Positions 1-11,136 are shown, numbered from the stretch's first letter. The stretch: 64,000 bases of DNA from Adiantum capillus-veneris (GCA_014529385.2 CM043969.1:68582676-68646675), one strand, 5' to 3'. Made by a program: numbers and translations. Notes: generated from the sequence alone by a model not told the origin.

Positions 1-499
1 CTGTATAGATTTTTCCTTGCTTCTTTCCATCGTGGTTGGAGAGCGTTTAGTCACTTTTAGTCATCATATGACTATTCGGAGTTTCACATGCCCTTCTTTG
101 TTGACTGAGGATATATTTCTAGTACTTGCCTTAGCTCGCAATGGAAATTTCTACCACAACAACTTTCATCCCACCACACTATGTAGAGCCCAACTAAGTC
201 TGCATTGGAAGAAACTCTAAATTTGAGAACATTTCCCAACCAATTACCTAGTACTAGTTCACACTACAAAGCATGCTTCTATATGAAAAATACTTACAAC
301 ACTCGAGCGCCCACCTACAAATTTTGATGGCTACCTCTAAGGTATAAGATTGAAGGTGAGAAAGACCAACAAAGTTTCTCTAAATTTAGGCTAGACAATC
401 TTTGTATACTCAATTTTCTAGACTACTACTACTGGCTCTACTTTCAGTTTTCATTACATAGAATCTTCTCAAGATGCTTTAGCATCTCCATTCAACTCA
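1..499. other. no gene recognised
   Basis: AT-rich sequence with only short, uninformative reading frames. I see no domain, repeat array or RNA gene here. Confidence 0.5.
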
Positions 500-605
500 C
501 AATTTAAAACCAATCCTAATGGGTAGGATTTGACCTCATCACGTAGAGAGTAAAAAGCTCAACCTTAACCACTAGGCTACAAGCCCAAGGTACCCTTTGG
601 GGCGC
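500..605 (-). repeat. tRNA-derived SINE-like head with Pol III A and B boxes
   Basis: On the minus strand there is TAGCCTAGTGG (plus 569-579), matching the A-box consensus TRGYNNARNGG. About 33 bases further is AGGTCAAATCC (plus 526-536), one base off the B-box GWTCRANNC. The minus-strand text starting GGGCTTGTAGCCTAGTGGTT is typical of plant tRNA-derived SINE heads. No cloverleaf or anticodon arm can be drawn, so this is not a tRNA gene. The 3' end of the element is not defined. It lies just outside the left arm of the large inverted repeat, with a GTTAAGGTTGAG string that also occurs just outside the right arm. Confidence 0.6.
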
Positions 606-635
606 CCTTAACTACTAAAAAAAACAATTAAACGC

Positions 636-636
<1 letters not shown>

Positions 637-676
<40 letters not shown>
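637..676. repeat. poly-C run (about 40 C)
   Basis: Uninterrupted C homopolymer. The matching place in the right arm of the inverted repeat (8595-8611) is a poly-G run of 17. Confidence 0.95.
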
Positions 677-678
<2 letters not shown>

Positions 679-1035
679 GCTTCTCCTTTTCGTATTTTTC
701 CCACCCTTTCCTTTTCCTTTCTTTCCCCCTCTAAACTAATTAATGGGTTTCTCAAAAAGTCATTTTGTGTATGCTTACTGGGTCCCTATTGGGTCTACGT
801 CCCCATTAACACGAATTTGCCAAGATGTTGCTAATATCCAGATCTGCAGTCGCCATCATCATCTTCTGTGCTGCTTTGCGCCTGCCGCTGTAGCTCGCCA
901 GCCATAGCCTCGTCCTCCTGCTTAAACATGCGGAGATATCGAGCTCCTCTCCGTCTGCCACACAACATCTCCACTTGTACTCCTTCTGGTGGCGTTCGCA
1001 GTCCAAGACACGCCGTGCTTCCTCCACTGTAGACA

Positions 1036-1038
<3 letters not shown>

Positions 1039-1113
<75 letters not shown>
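1039..1113. repeat. (GA)n microsatellite
   Basis: About 37 uninterrupted GA units. Long frames encoding RERER or LSLSL across it are artefacts of the repeat. Confidence 0.97.
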
Positions 1114-1114
<1 letters not shown>

Positions 1115-1346
1115 CCGAAGCAGCAAAAAAAATATCCCTCTGTCTCTGCGCCTTGGTGACACCCGCCATCTCTCTCTTTCTATCCACCATGCTCCCCCCA
1201 AAGATCTGGGAAGATCTTTATTTAATATAAGCACCTCAAAATCGTTTGCCATGGACTCCCTCTTTGCACGATCCCCCCCCCTCCCCGTGGGACTCTGCAT
1301 TTGCAGGTGCGAACTCGAACCAATGAGACAAACACACAGGCACACC

Positions 1347-1348
<2 letters not shown>

Positions 1349-1433
<85 letters not shown>
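1349..1433. repeat. (GA)n microsatellite
   Basis: About 42 GA units, roughly 240 bases downstream of the previous tract. It lies in sequence absent from the right arm of the inverted repeat. Confidence 0.97.
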
Positions 1434-1435
<2 letters not shown>

Positions 1436-2519
1436 ATCTGCGAGGAGAGCTAAGCCTCCTCTACACCAATCTACGTGCACTCTAAGCTCTATCGCCTAAC
1501 AATGGAAAAAATATCTAATAGATAAATACTTTTTTAATGCCTTAGTTTTTCCTTCTCCCTTTCTCTTTCCACGTGCCTGCTCCATTCCCTACTGCATCCC
1601 GAAATGAGATTCCTCTCTCTCTCTCTCTCTCTCTCCCCCTTACTCTTTCCACGTGTTTGCTCCCCCTTTTTCACTTCAAGTTTATCCAAAGCATCTCCCA
1701 AGATACCGGCTAATCCACTTGGTTCCAAAATTGGGGACACCTATTAGGTTTTCTAAGTTGTAAGAAACAAGTTTAGAGTAGTCCACATAACATATTCCTA
1801 ATCCATAAACATTCTCTATTTTGAAACTTTCTAGACTGAAAAAATCAAAGAATGCTCATTTATGTGTGAGTGCATCAATGTAAACGAATTATATATGACT
1901 ACTTCCCAAAACCTTATGAGATATTCCTAGGGTTTTGTGAACATTTAAAGAAATTGATGGTTTTACATTAAAATTGTCTAAATTTTTGTCTATATTTTTT
2001 CACCACTTTGCCAGCAGTAGCAGCTAACTGGGTCTACTTTCGCATCCTACTTACTGATGTAAGCAGGAGGCTACTAGTGGATCTATTCCACTTCCATTAA
2101 TTAATTAGCAGCGAATATTCCTTCCGCATGGAAAGCCCAAAGGCAAAAGTCACATGCCACGTCACCCAACCCTCCTCCACTTGGCTCGGCATGTCCCCAA
2201 GTCCTGATCATGGCACTTGCTGCCTGAGCTAGCTCGTTGACTCTGCCCCGCCACCTTACCTTTTCCCTTAGCCAGCATCACAACTCAATCCGCAATCAGG
2301 TTCCCAAATTTTCAAGCTTCTGGAATTCCAAGGCAAAAACGACCTTCCAAAGGTGCTCCATGTAGCATCCTGCGCTTCTTGCCTGCACTGCGAGGTCAGA
2401 CATGAGCTTCTTGTGTCTGGTGCATCCCTGCACGGCCCTAATGCTTCTCTTCGTGCCCGGAACTCTTTTCGGATTCCTCTCAAATCCCAAGTCCCAACAG
2501 ACAATTCCGTTCTCAGGCC

Positions 2520-2520
<1 letters not shown>

Positions 2521-2554
<34 letters not shown>

Positions 2555-2662
2555 TTGACATTTTGGCCTTGTGCTTGTTGTGATGCTTTTCTGCTCGACT
2601 CCGATCCTGGCTCCCCTGATGCCTTCCAACCTGGTGCTTCCTCTGTGTGTGTGTGTGTGTGT

Positions 2663-2700
<38 letters not shown>

Positions 2701-2775
2701 GTGTGCCTCCCTTGCAGATGAGCGCACAACGTGTCACCTCATCGAAATCTGCAAGCAGCACGACACGAAAATGAT

Positions 2776-2819
<44 letters not shown>

Positions 2820-2862
2820 CCACGTGCCTATGCAAAGCATCGTATCTCAAAAAAAATCTCAA

Positions 2863-2905
<43 letters not shown>

Positions 2906-2908
2906 TCA
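2521..2908. repeat. cluster of (CT)n, (TG)n and (GA)n microsatellites
   Basis: Separate tracts: (CT) at 2521-2551, (TG) at 2644-2661 abutting (GA) at 2663-2699, (CT) at 2781-2817, and (CT) at 2865-2908. A further short (CT) tract lies at 1613-1634. All are in the left-arm-only part of the inverted repeat. Confidence 0.95.
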
Positions 2909-2924
2909 ATAATAGGTCTTGAGT

Positions 2925-2985
2925 TCGACTCTCCTTGTTGGATAGTTTCCCACGACATTAAAATTACTCTCTCTCTCTCCCCACC
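2925..2985 (+). repeat. B-box-containing SINE-like tail copy 1
   Basis: Contains GAGTTCGACTC, a perfect Pol III B-box match (GWTCRANNC), followed by TTGTTGGATAGTTTCCCACG and a CT tail. Related tails occur at 4256-4350 (+), 4770-4871 (-), 6998-7080 (+) and 7500-7590 (-). No convincing A box was found upstream of any copy, so the SINE assignment is tentative. Confidence 0.35.
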
Positions 2986-3180
2986 ACATGCCCCCTTCCA
3001 CCCCTCAAAGCCTCAAGGGCATCTACTCAAATTCCTATTAATCACCCCCAAACCAAAATTGGCACGGCCTACTTGCCTTTTGAACGAGGTAGCTTGTGAC
3101 AAATTACATGCTAAGCACTCAAAAACGGATCTCGATTGTCAAACTGAATCTCTGAAGATTCAATGCATAGATTTGCAATC

Positions 3181-3397
3181 GCGAATGGTTAACTTTAAAA
3201 AAAAAGTTGATGCTGCATCTTAGCCTGTGCAACAACTATCCCTCCTCACCCCAGCTCACACACCCTCCCATTAGCTTGCCTTGGGATCGCGAATGGTTAA
3301 CTTAAAAAAAAAAGTTGATGCTGCATCGTAGCCTGTGCAACAACTATCCCTCCTCACCCCAGTTCACACACCCTCCCATTAGCTTGCCTTGCGATCG
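3181..3397. repeat. 108-bp tandem duplication
   Basis: Two near-identical head-to-tail copies (3181-3288 and 3289-3397), each starting GCGAATGGTTAAC and containing CCTGTGCAACAACTATCCC. They differ by only a few bases. No coding content is recognised. Confidence 0.9.
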
Positions 3398-3839
3398 CTT
3401 GCATGACATCCCACCACCACCGAAAAAAAAACAATCAACTTATCAAACCAATAAATTTCCCTTTGCTTTTGGATTAAAACTAAAACACTCCCAACTTTAT
3501 TTTTACATCCCTTGAAAGAAAAGTATCTCCTAAGATTCTACTTAAATAATTGGTTTCAAAAATTGGCTGGGCCTTTTTTTTGTTCTACTTTTGCATCCAT
3601 TAATTAATTTTCCGTGAAGATTCCTTCCATTCCTTAACTTTTAAAACGGGGAGCTCAATTGGAGCCGATACACAATGCTCTTTTCCTCGCCCTACCCCAC
3701 TGCATCCTCCTTCCCCTGCTCGGCTGTGAGTGTCGCCTCTTCAAAATTCAGATGAAAAGGTCAAAGAGAACAGTAGTCAGTATCGCACGACTTCTGCAAT
3801 GCCTCCCCCTCCTTCCAAATCGTCTCTATCCGTCTTGAG

Positions 3840-3848
3840 CTCTCTCTC

Positions 3849-3921
<73 letters not shown>

Positions 3922-3926
3922 CGCGC
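3840..3926. repeat. (CT)n followed by (CG)n microsatellite
   Basis: A long CT tract runs into (CG) of about 11 units. The mirrored site in the right arm (about 7913-7936) has only a short CG run followed by a short AG run. The tract has therefore changed length strongly since the two arms separated. Confidence 0.95.
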
Positions 3927-4255
3927 ACGCATGCCATCTGCCTCAGACACTATGTGCCTCTCCCCTTCTCACTGCACTCAAACCTGCAATCAGTTGGTCC
4001 GCCTCTGTTACCTGTCCCCTCCCCCCCCCCCGCCAAACCAGAGGACCCCCTGATCAGCTGTTCACAAAACCCTCTTGCTTAGCAGCCTGGACTATTGTAG
4101 CATGAAGAGGAAGGCCATTGCATACCGCATCGCAACGTACATCAAAAATATAAATCTATTCGTTTTTTTGCATCCCCTGGCGCTGACACACGGCATCAGC
4201 CTCTCCCGAGTCTCCCTGTCTACGTGTTCTCACAGAAACACTCTCTCTCTTGTAT

Positions 4256-4350
4256 GACAGGTCTTGACTCAAACTTCTCGTCAGATAGAATTTTTAAGGT
4301 CTCTTGCAATAGTTTCCTACCACGTTAAAATACTCTTCTTCTTCTCCTTT
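4256..4350 (+). repeat. SINE-like tail copy 2
   Basis: Contains GGTCTTGACTCAAACTTCTCGTCAG, a degenerate B-box region, then TAAGGTCTCTTGCAATAGTT and a CTTCTT tail. It is mirrored at 7590-7500 in the right arm, where the B box reads GAGTTCGAGTC on the plus strand of that arm's own orientation. Confidence 0.35.
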
Positions 4351-4553
4351 CTCCAATGTTCGAGAAAAATGTGTCTCAACTCGTGCCGTTTTGGATTTCA
4401 AAAATGCCGGTTGAGGGCAAGGGCAAAAGGAGAAATTCCGCCCCAAAATAGAGAATAGTGTTAAAAAATTAAAAAATAGCTTAATTTTTAAAAATTTCCT
4501 CTTGGAAAATTCAAGAAAAGGAATTTTGTATGTTTGGAAAAATGGTTTTTCGC

Positions 4554-4556
<3 letters not shown>

Positions 4557-4602
<46 letters not shown>
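4557..4602. repeat. (CT)n microsatellite
   Basis: About 23 CT units. The mirror tract (GA)n at 7245-7290 is about the same length. Confidence 0.95.
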
Positions 4603-4607
<5 letters not shown>

Positions 4608-4769
4608 CCATGCACCGCCTTTTGACCCCGTAAAACCATAGGGAATCTTTACCTCCTCCTGCTTGCCTCTTGCGTGCGACAAGTGCACTGTCCCCTCCAT
4701 GTCATCATGAAAACGAATAGACATATTGGCATTCCCTTTCACTTTAATTTTACAAGGGCACAAGAGCAG

Positions 4770-4871
4770 AGAACGAGAGAAGAAGAAAAAGAAGAAGAGA
4801 CCTTAAAGATCTATCTAACGAGGAGACTTGAACTCAAGAGTTGTTATTCAAGACGGAAACAATATTTTTGA
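4770..4871 (-). repeat. SINE-like tail copy 3
   Basis: On the minus strand it reads AACTCTTGAGTTCAAGTCTC, which contains a perfect B-box match (GTTCAAGTC). This is followed by AGATCTTTAAGGTCTCTTC and a TTC-rich tail. The mirror copy is at 6998-7080 on the plus strand. Confidence 0.4.
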
Positions 4872-5063
4872 AACTAAAAACGGCAAGATATCAAGCCGAA
4901 ACACATCTTCCTCGAGCATTGTTGCCTTGAAACAAACTTTGTCGCTTTTCCTATGAGAAACCCCCCCTCTCTTCTTAGATTATCTTTCATCCAAATTTTT
5001 AAAGAAGCATCTTTTGTGATTCCCATAAAAACTAATGAAAAACAACGTTTTGGGACCTATTTT

Positions 5064-6127
5064 TGGTCTATTTAGCTTTGGATCTAGCCAAGGTTTTGCA
5101 ATCCATCGTTTTGTAATTTGTGCATAAAGCTCCAAGAACATAACATAACATAGGTAACTAGTTTGGCTTAATTGTTTCACTATGAAGATGGTAAGAATAA
5201 AAAAAGTGATAGTGATGAGGATTTTACTTTATGGCTAGCTTGTGTTCACGGATCCATAGCATCTCTCTTAGAAGCTTTTGCCAAAAGCTTTATGACCTAG
5301 CCTTACAAACGAGATTTTGCATTATTCAGTGTATGGAGGTGAAAAATTTCATATTATAGTATTTAAAGATTAAGACAGATACATTTTGTACGATGTGATG
5401 CTTGTGACCATTAATAAAAAAACCATACATATGGTGTTGGATTTGGTACTGGTTTTCACACTTATAATAATCGAAGGAAACATGTTCTTCTCCTACCATT
5501 TTATCCCCTTTAGTGTTGAAGGGGGACTTATGCTTCTCTTTCAATGTTGGAGGGACCTTCTTATTGTAGAATTCATTATCGATGTTTGATAGAGACATGT
5601 ATCATTCGACATTGTTATGCTATGGTGTACTATCCATGTGTCCTTTTGTTGAGCATCACAAAAACCTCTAATATTTGTCACCTTCATATACAATATTTTC
5701 AATAAAATTGATGTTAATTCATTACTTTAATGTGTTCATGATGGAACCTAAGTACTTGTGAGATCACATAGATATAATCAAAATAGGAAATATAAGATTA
5801 GCTTTGATATTGATCATATGCATCAAAGCACAATCTTGGATGAATTGGCTCGTAAACGTTCCTTACTTTATTCCACCACCTTGCCACTTGTTTGTGCTTT
5901 GCCATCGTCATCCCTTCTACAACTTCTGCCAACATTTCAACTATTACATTCACTTTTTCCATCATGCCTACCATTACTTGCGCTACTTTTGATGTTCTTG
6001 CTCTCAAGGCAGGTTGAGTATGCCACATTGTCAATCCATAAGCTCACACACACATACACACACATACACAAAATTGTGCTCTTTGGAGCAGGTATTGAAG
6101 TTTATAAAGAGGTGCATGGAGTAGCCA

Positions 6128-6184
<57 letters not shown>

Positions 6185-6230
6185 CTGTTGTCAATGACTT
6201 TTACAAGAATTGAGAATTCTAACATTCATC
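5064..6230. other. spacer of the inverted repeat, no gene recognised
   Basis: AT-rich sequence between the arms. Several 60-150 codon frames exist, but none resembles a protein family and their composition is that of random AT-rich DNA. A short ACACAC-type run lies near 6045-6070 and a (CT)n tract at 6131-6178. Confidence 0.5.
6131..6178. repeat. (CT)n microsatellite
   Basis: About 24 CT units, located about 50 bases before an LTR-like segment. Confidence 0.95.
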
Positions 6231-6735
6231 TGTTAACTGAGTCAACGTCAGTTAACAGGAGCTGCTAAAGATTGAAGCCTTATGAATGCACATCGAAGAT
6301 GAATATGAAGAAGCAGTGAAGATTGGAGTTACACACTTTTCATATTTTTTCAAAAATGGCCATGTATTGTAATTTTCTGAATTATTTAGCCATTGTGATA
6401 ATTGTAACGTGTTACGGGCTCAATAAGAGTTCCAGGTGTAAAGCATAGGTCAGTTAGTGTACCTAGGTTGCAAATACAATAAGTGTGGAGCCTCAAAGGT
6501 CTTGGGCGCCGGACATTACACATTTTAGACCTTGGCTAAGGTATAAAAGCCAACTTTGTAAAGATTTTATTAAGTTTTGGAGAATGCAATACACAGGGTG
6601 AGATAACGGCGCTCACTCCTCTCCTTCTCGCGCTTCCTACTCCCTCTCCAATTGTCACATTGCAGTGCGTTTGTTGCATTGCAATCGCAGGCAAGAGCTC
6701 TACGCATTGACGCAAAATCATCACAGTAATTCGTA
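6231..6735 (+). mobile_element. LTR-like segment with terminal hairpin and TATA box
   Basis: Starts with TGTTAACTGA, then seven bases, then TCAGTTAACA. This perfect 10-bp inverted repeat is of the kind often seen at an LTR 5' end. A TATA-like GGTATAAAAGCC lies at about 6539-6550, and a GAGATAACGGCGCTCACTCC stretch follows. The 3' end and any target duplication could not be fixed (no clear CA end next to a repeat of the preceding TCATC), so a solo LTR is only a proposal. Confidence 0.35.
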
Positions 6736-6869
6736 GTTTTTGGCGTTATCGACCCACGGCCTAATTTCATCATAAGTAGGTCCCCAAAACGTTGTTTTTC
6801 ATTAGTTTTTATAGGAATCACAAAAGATGCTTCTTTAAAAGTTTGGATAAAAGGTAATCTAGGAAGAGA

Positions 6870-6885
6870 GGGGGGGGGGGGGGGG
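6870..6885. repeat. poly-G run
   Basis: G homopolymer. The mirror position in the left arm (about 4961-4968) is a much shorter C run. Confidence 0.9.
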
Positions 6886-7241
6886 ATGGTTCCCATGGGA
6901 AAAGCGGCAAAGTTTGTTCCAAGGCAACAATGTTCGGGGAAGATGTGTCTTGGCTTGATATCGTGCCATTTTTAGTTTTAAAAATGCCGTTTCCATCTTG
7001 AATAACAACTCTTGAGTTCAAGTCTCCTCGTCAGATAGATCTTTAAGGTCTCTTCTTCTTTTTCTTCTTCTCTCGTTCTCTGCTCTTGTGCCCCTGTAAA
7101 ATTAAAGTGAAAGGGAATGCCAATATGTCTAGTCGTTTTCATGATGACATGGAGGGGACAATGCACTTGTCGCATGCAAGAGGCAAGTGGAAGGAGGTAA
7201 AGATCCCCTATGGTTTTACGGGGTCAAAAGGTAGTGCATGG

Positions 7242-7244
<3 letters not shown>

Positions 7245-7290
<46 letters not shown>
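7245..7290. repeat. (GA)n microsatellite
   Basis: About 23 GA units; mirror of 4557-4602. Confidence 0.95.
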
Positions 7291-7292
<2 letters not shown>

Positions 7293-8594
7293 TTCAACGA
7301 AAAACCATTTTCCCAAACATACAAAATTCCTTTTCTTGAATTTTCCAAGAGGAAATTTTTAAAAATTAAGCTATTTTTTATTTTTTTACACTATTCTTTA
7401 TTTTGGGGCGGAATTTCTCCTTTTGCTCTTGCCCTCAACCGGCATTTTTGAAATCCAAAACGGCACGAGTTGAGACACATTTTTCTCGAACATTGGAGAA
7501 AGGAGAAGAAGAAGAGTATTTTAACGTGGTAGGAAACTATTGCAAGAGACCTTAAAAATCTATTTGATGAGGAGTTCGAGTCAAGACCTGTCATACAAGA
7601 GAGAGAGTGTTTATGTGAGAACACATAGACAGGGAGACTCGAGAGAGGCTGATGCCGTGCGTCAGTGCCAGAGGATGCAGCAAAACGAATAGATTTATAT
7701 TTTTGATGTACATTGCGATGCGGTATGCAATGGCCTTCCTCTTCATGCTACGATAGTCCAGGCTGCTAAGCAAGAGGGTTTTGTGAACAGTTGATCAGGG
7801 GGCCCTTTGGTTTGGCGGGAGGGGATAGGTAACAGAGGCGGACCAATTGATTGCAGGTTTGAGTGTAGTGAGAAAAGGGGAGAGGCACATAGTTTCTGAG
7901 GCAAATGGCATGCGCGCGCGCGAGAGAGAGAGAGAGCTCAGAACGGATAGAGACGAGCTCTGTCCCCAGGCGATTTGGAAGGAGGGGAAGGCATTGCAGA
8001 AGTCGTGCGATACTAATTGCTGTTCTCTTTTACCTTTCCATCTGAATTTTGAAGAGGCGACACTCACAGCCGAGCAGGGGAAGGAGGACGCAGTGGGGTA
8101 GGGCGAGGAAAAGAGCATGTGTATCGGCTCCAACTGAGCTCCCCGTTTTAAAAGTTAAGAAATGGAAGGAATCTTCACGGCAAATTAATTAATGGATGTG
8201 AAAGTAGACGCAGTAGCAGCGTAGCTGCTACTGGCATAGTGGCAAAGTGGTGAAAAAATATAGACAATTTTAATGTAAAACCATCAATTTCTTTAAATGT
8301 TCACAGAAGGCTAGGAATATCTCATAAGGTTTTGGGAAGTAGTCATATAGAATTCGTTTACATTGATGCACTTACACATAAATGAGCATTCTTTGTATTT
8401 TTCAGTCTAGAAAGTTTCAAAATAGAGAATGTTTATGGATTAAGAATATGTTATGTGACTACTCTAAGCTTGTTTCTTACAACTTGGAAAACCTAGTAGG
8501 TGCCCAAAACGACTTTTTGAGAAACCCATTAATTAGTTTAGGGAGGGGAAAGAAAGGAAAAGGGAAGGGTGGGAAAAAAAAATGGGAAGGAGAA

Positions 8595-8611
8595 GGGGGG
8601 GGGGGGGGGGG
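8595..8611. repeat. poly-G run
   Basis: Seventeen G; mirror of the 40-base poly-C at 637-676. Confidence 0.9.
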
Positions 8612-8644
8612 ATAAAATTATTTTTTTAGTAGTGTTAAGGTTGA

Positions 8645-9035
8645 GTATTCTGGGTCAAAAACGATTAGGTCAAAAATCCACTGCTGTTAATAATCGCTAT
8701 TTTGGAACTTGACTTAAAGTGGGTTTTGAGACCATAAGCATGTATGCTTAGGTCTTATAAACATGTCCTAAAAGTTTCGTTACGTTTAGATGTCATTTGA
8801 TGCTGTAACGGATGTGATTTGTTTGCCGATGAGCGATTGGCTTTTGGTGATTTTAGTCACTTGAGTGTAGCTTGAGTTAGATGCGAGTTATTAGTTGTTT
8901 TTCGAAATATTGACAACCTCTTGTAGTCTCTATGCACTAGTCGAGTTAGGTTTGTCCCATGGATTGACAATTTAATCGTGGTTCTCGGTAATACTGCAAT
9001 AAGATAGGATGGTGAGGCTAGACATGCATCCCACA
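8645..9035 (+). mobile_element. gypsy-A 5' LTR, probably truncated at its 5' end
   Basis: Defined by its right end, ...CCCACA immediately before the primer-binding site. The start could not be placed, and the inverted-repeat boundary at 8640 suggests truncation. It contains a degenerate copy of the element's hairpin at 8687-8709 (GTTAATAATCG followed by a poorly matching right half). Confidence 0.5.
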
Positions 9036-9037
9036 TT

Positions 9038-9055
9038 TGGCACCGTTGCCGGAGA
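9038..9055 (+). promoter_or_regulatory. primer-binding site, tRNA-Asp type
   Basis: TGGCACCGTTGCCGGAGA matches the complement of the 3' end of plant tRNA-Asp (TGGCGCCGTTGCCGGGGA) at 16 of 18 positions. It starts two bases after an LTR-like CA end, the usual spacing. Confidence 0.75.
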
Positions 9056-9631
9056 CGAATAGACCTAAACTAGAAAAAACACGAGCATCTTGTGAAGTTA
9101 TCCTTTAACTTTCTTTAGGATCGCGTAGAGTTCAAAACTTTCTTTTAGAAACTGCATAGCTTAAGATGTTGTCTTTTGCTGTGTAGAGGTAGCTTAGAAC
9201 TAATCCTACTTGCTGAGTGCCTTTAGGATTGTAGGATTGTAGAAGTAGATTAGGATTTTGAGGATGATTGGTAGACGAGACAAGTCTTAAGATTAATGCT
9301 CAGAAAACCATAAAAGACAAGAAAACGAGTGTTTGTGGATACTTTCCACAACCCCATTGCATGAGAATCTAGGAGTAGGGTAAGTAGGATCCGAGGTGGA
9401 TTTCAGAACATTGCTCTCACTCAAAGAACCAAGTGTGAGTTGTTATTGGAAGTTGCAAAATTTTAGGTCTACGGCTAGAAATAGCTTGAAAAGACTCGAA
9501 ACCACTCAATCCAACTGGAGAGTAAGCTTAAAAGTTGTCTGAACCAGTTGGTAAGCTCAAGGACACTTCAAAGTAAAAATTTCAAGAGTTGGCCAAAACT
9601 CAGATTATTTACTTTTTTTTCACATTTTAGG

Positions 9632-10811
9632 CCAAATTAAGTTTTGACTTGATTCATAGGCTTAAAATAGCTCATGTAAAGACTACCTTTAACAAAATTG
9701 CAAAAAGTGTTAATTTCAAGCCTGAAGTTAATAATCGTGATTATTAACTTTTAGCTCAGATTTGACCAAGGTTCATACCATTGACTCATTGCATGTTGGA
9801 TCACCAAACTGACAAAACTGGGTAAAAACTAAAGTTTGTACTGACTTTTTTGATTCTTGAGTGTAAATTGGAAAAAAATTTATCCAAACTTGATGAAATT
9901 TGATTCATAGGCTTATATTGATGTGATAAACATGTGTATATGCTCAGTTGACCAAAAAGATGTAAAAAGTTACCAGAAGTAAATAATCGTGATTATTTAA
10001 ATCTGTCCCATTTTTCAACTTTTTTGACAAAGTCAGCATACCACTAGTTTTACCATGTTGTAATAAGCCATCAAACCAAAATTTGGTAAGATTTGGATCA
10101 TTGGATTGAAAATTGTGACCAAATTTGCAAAGTTAGTCTGCGGACAAAAAACTGATGACTATTTGACCAAAAATTGTCCAAACTTGATGAAACTTGGTAG
10201 AGACCTTTAATTGAGTTCCTTAACAGATCTGTGTCAAGATTGGGACAAAAACTTGCAAAAATTTAGCTAGAGTAAATAATTGTGATTATTTACATCTGCT
10301 CCAAAAATTGACAATCTTGCATATTTGGGCATACTACAAGGTCAAGCATAGCAAGTAGACCTCACAAATCAAATTTGGTGAAATTTGGATCACAAAATTC
10401 AGACTTAAGCCAAATTCTTGAAAACTGAGTCTACTGACAGAAAACTGTTGATAACTTGAAAAAATCTTGTTCAAATTAAGTTTTAACTTGACTCAGAGGC
10501 TCAAAATAGATCATAAAGAGACTATCCAATGAAAAAGTTGAAAAAATTATTCATTTTAGATCAAAAGTAAATAACTGCGATTATTTATTTTTGGCTCAAA
10601 ACTAATCAAGGTTGATACTAGATACTCTATGCATGATTACAAACATCTTTTGTGAAGGCTCATAGAGTTTGGATCACAAAACATGCCAAAAACTTGACAA
10701 AAACTAAAATCTGTACTAATTGTCGAGAAATTGTGTGTGACTTGGTAAATCTTGTCTAAATTCAGTGAAACTTGACTCATAGGCTTATATTGATGTGTTA
10801 AACAAGTGTAC
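9632..10811 (+). repeat. hairpin array of gypsy-A, part 1
   Basis: Degenerate ~285-bp units, each with an AT-rich inverted repeat built on TAAATAATC-GT-GATTATTTA. Hairpins lie at 9726-9749 (11-bp arms, perfect), 9980-9999 (9-bp arms, perfect), 10272-10293 (one T:G mismatch) and 10567-10588 (degenerate). Spacings are 254, 292 and 295 bp. Spacer DNA is repeated but more diverged; for example the AAATTAAGTTTT block at 9632 recurs at 10474, three units later. No open frame spans the region, so it is a non-coding leader. Confidence 0.85.
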
Positions 10812-11089
10812 TGTTGAAGATGATGAAACAGGAAACAGAAGGAAGACAGCAACTCAGAGTAGGAAGAAGATGGAGAAGGAGAAGACACAGAGCTTGTGTA
10901 CGAGATCTCTGTAGTCTGTCTCTCTATATTGGAATAATAATTGTGTACAAACTCAAAGCTACAAAGCTTATATGAAACCCTAAGAGATAAGGTGTCCTTT
11001 CACACCAGATGTCCAGGGGGAAAAACCCAGTGGGAGAAAAGTGCCCCTGGTGAAGCGCGTATACACACTAACACTACTACATGTCTACA
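10812..11089 (-). mobile_element. copia-1 3' LTR
   Basis: 278 bp, nearly identical to 15124-15401. Next to it inward lies the polypurine tract, on the minus strand CTACAGGGGGGATT. Confidence 0.95.
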
Positions 11090-11103
11090 AATCCCCCCTG
11101 TAG
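11090..11103 (-). promoter_or_regulatory. copia-1 polypurine tract
   Basis: Minus-strand CAGGGGGGATT directly preceding the 3' LTR. It is the plus-strand DNA primer site of the element and resembles the CAGGGGGGATT of copia-2. Confidence 0.85.
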
Positions 11104-11136
11104 TGATAGTGTGAATCCGTACAAGGTAGCAGATCA

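Larger units (their letters stand above)
606..5063 (+). repeat. left arm of a large imperfect inverted repeat
   Basis: This arm is the reverse complement of 8640-6774. Matching landmarks include 700-765 with 8580-8510, 1735-2060 with 8500-8210, 3580-4556 with 8205-7291, 4603-4980 with 7244-6850, and the inner edge AAAAACAACGTTTTGGGACC (5037) with its complement near 6780-6800. The left arm is longer. It holds extra sequence at about 780-1735 and 2070-3580, the latter flanked by two similar copies of an ATTAATTAATT...ATTCCTTCC string. Both arms carry the same microsatellites at the same places but with different lengths. No protein gene is recognised; the frames here are low-complexity or shadows. 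One unplaced open frame lies on the minus strand at 2296-2490. Confidence 0.85.
6774..8640 (-). repeat. right arm of the large imperfect inverted repeat
   Basis: Reverse-complement counterpart of 606-5063, about 1.87 kb and more compact. It includes poly-G at 6870-6885, (GA)n at 7245-7290, a short CG/AG tract at 7913-7936 and poly-G at 8595-8611. Translated shadows of the two arms stay almost identical over tens of residues (4075-4257 plus versus 7591-7773 minus), so the duplication is fairly recent. No gene is recognised. Confidence 0.85.

Noticed and set aside
500-605. tRNA gene on the minus strand
   Set aside because: A and B boxes are present but no acceptor, anticodon or T-arm pairing can be built; better explained as a SINE head.
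806-1499. Long frames rich in LSLSLS or RERERE across 806-1499, and many similar ones elsewhere
   Set aside because: They are direct translations of (CT)n and (GA)n microsatellites with no other protein-like content.
4075-4257. Conserved 60-codon gene present on both arms (4075-4257 plus, 7591-7773 minus)
   Set aside because: Similarity comes from the DNA inverted repeat itself; substitutions are not concentrated at silent positions and no family matches.
6231-6735. Complete solo LTR with target duplication
   Set aside because: The start looks right, but no CA end next to a copy of the preceding TCATC could be found, so it is kept only as LTR-like.
9726-10588. Regularly spaced short palindromes as a possible CRISPR array
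   Set aside because: Units are about 285 bp with related, not unique, spacers, in a plant retrotransposon leader; nothing prokaryotic is present.
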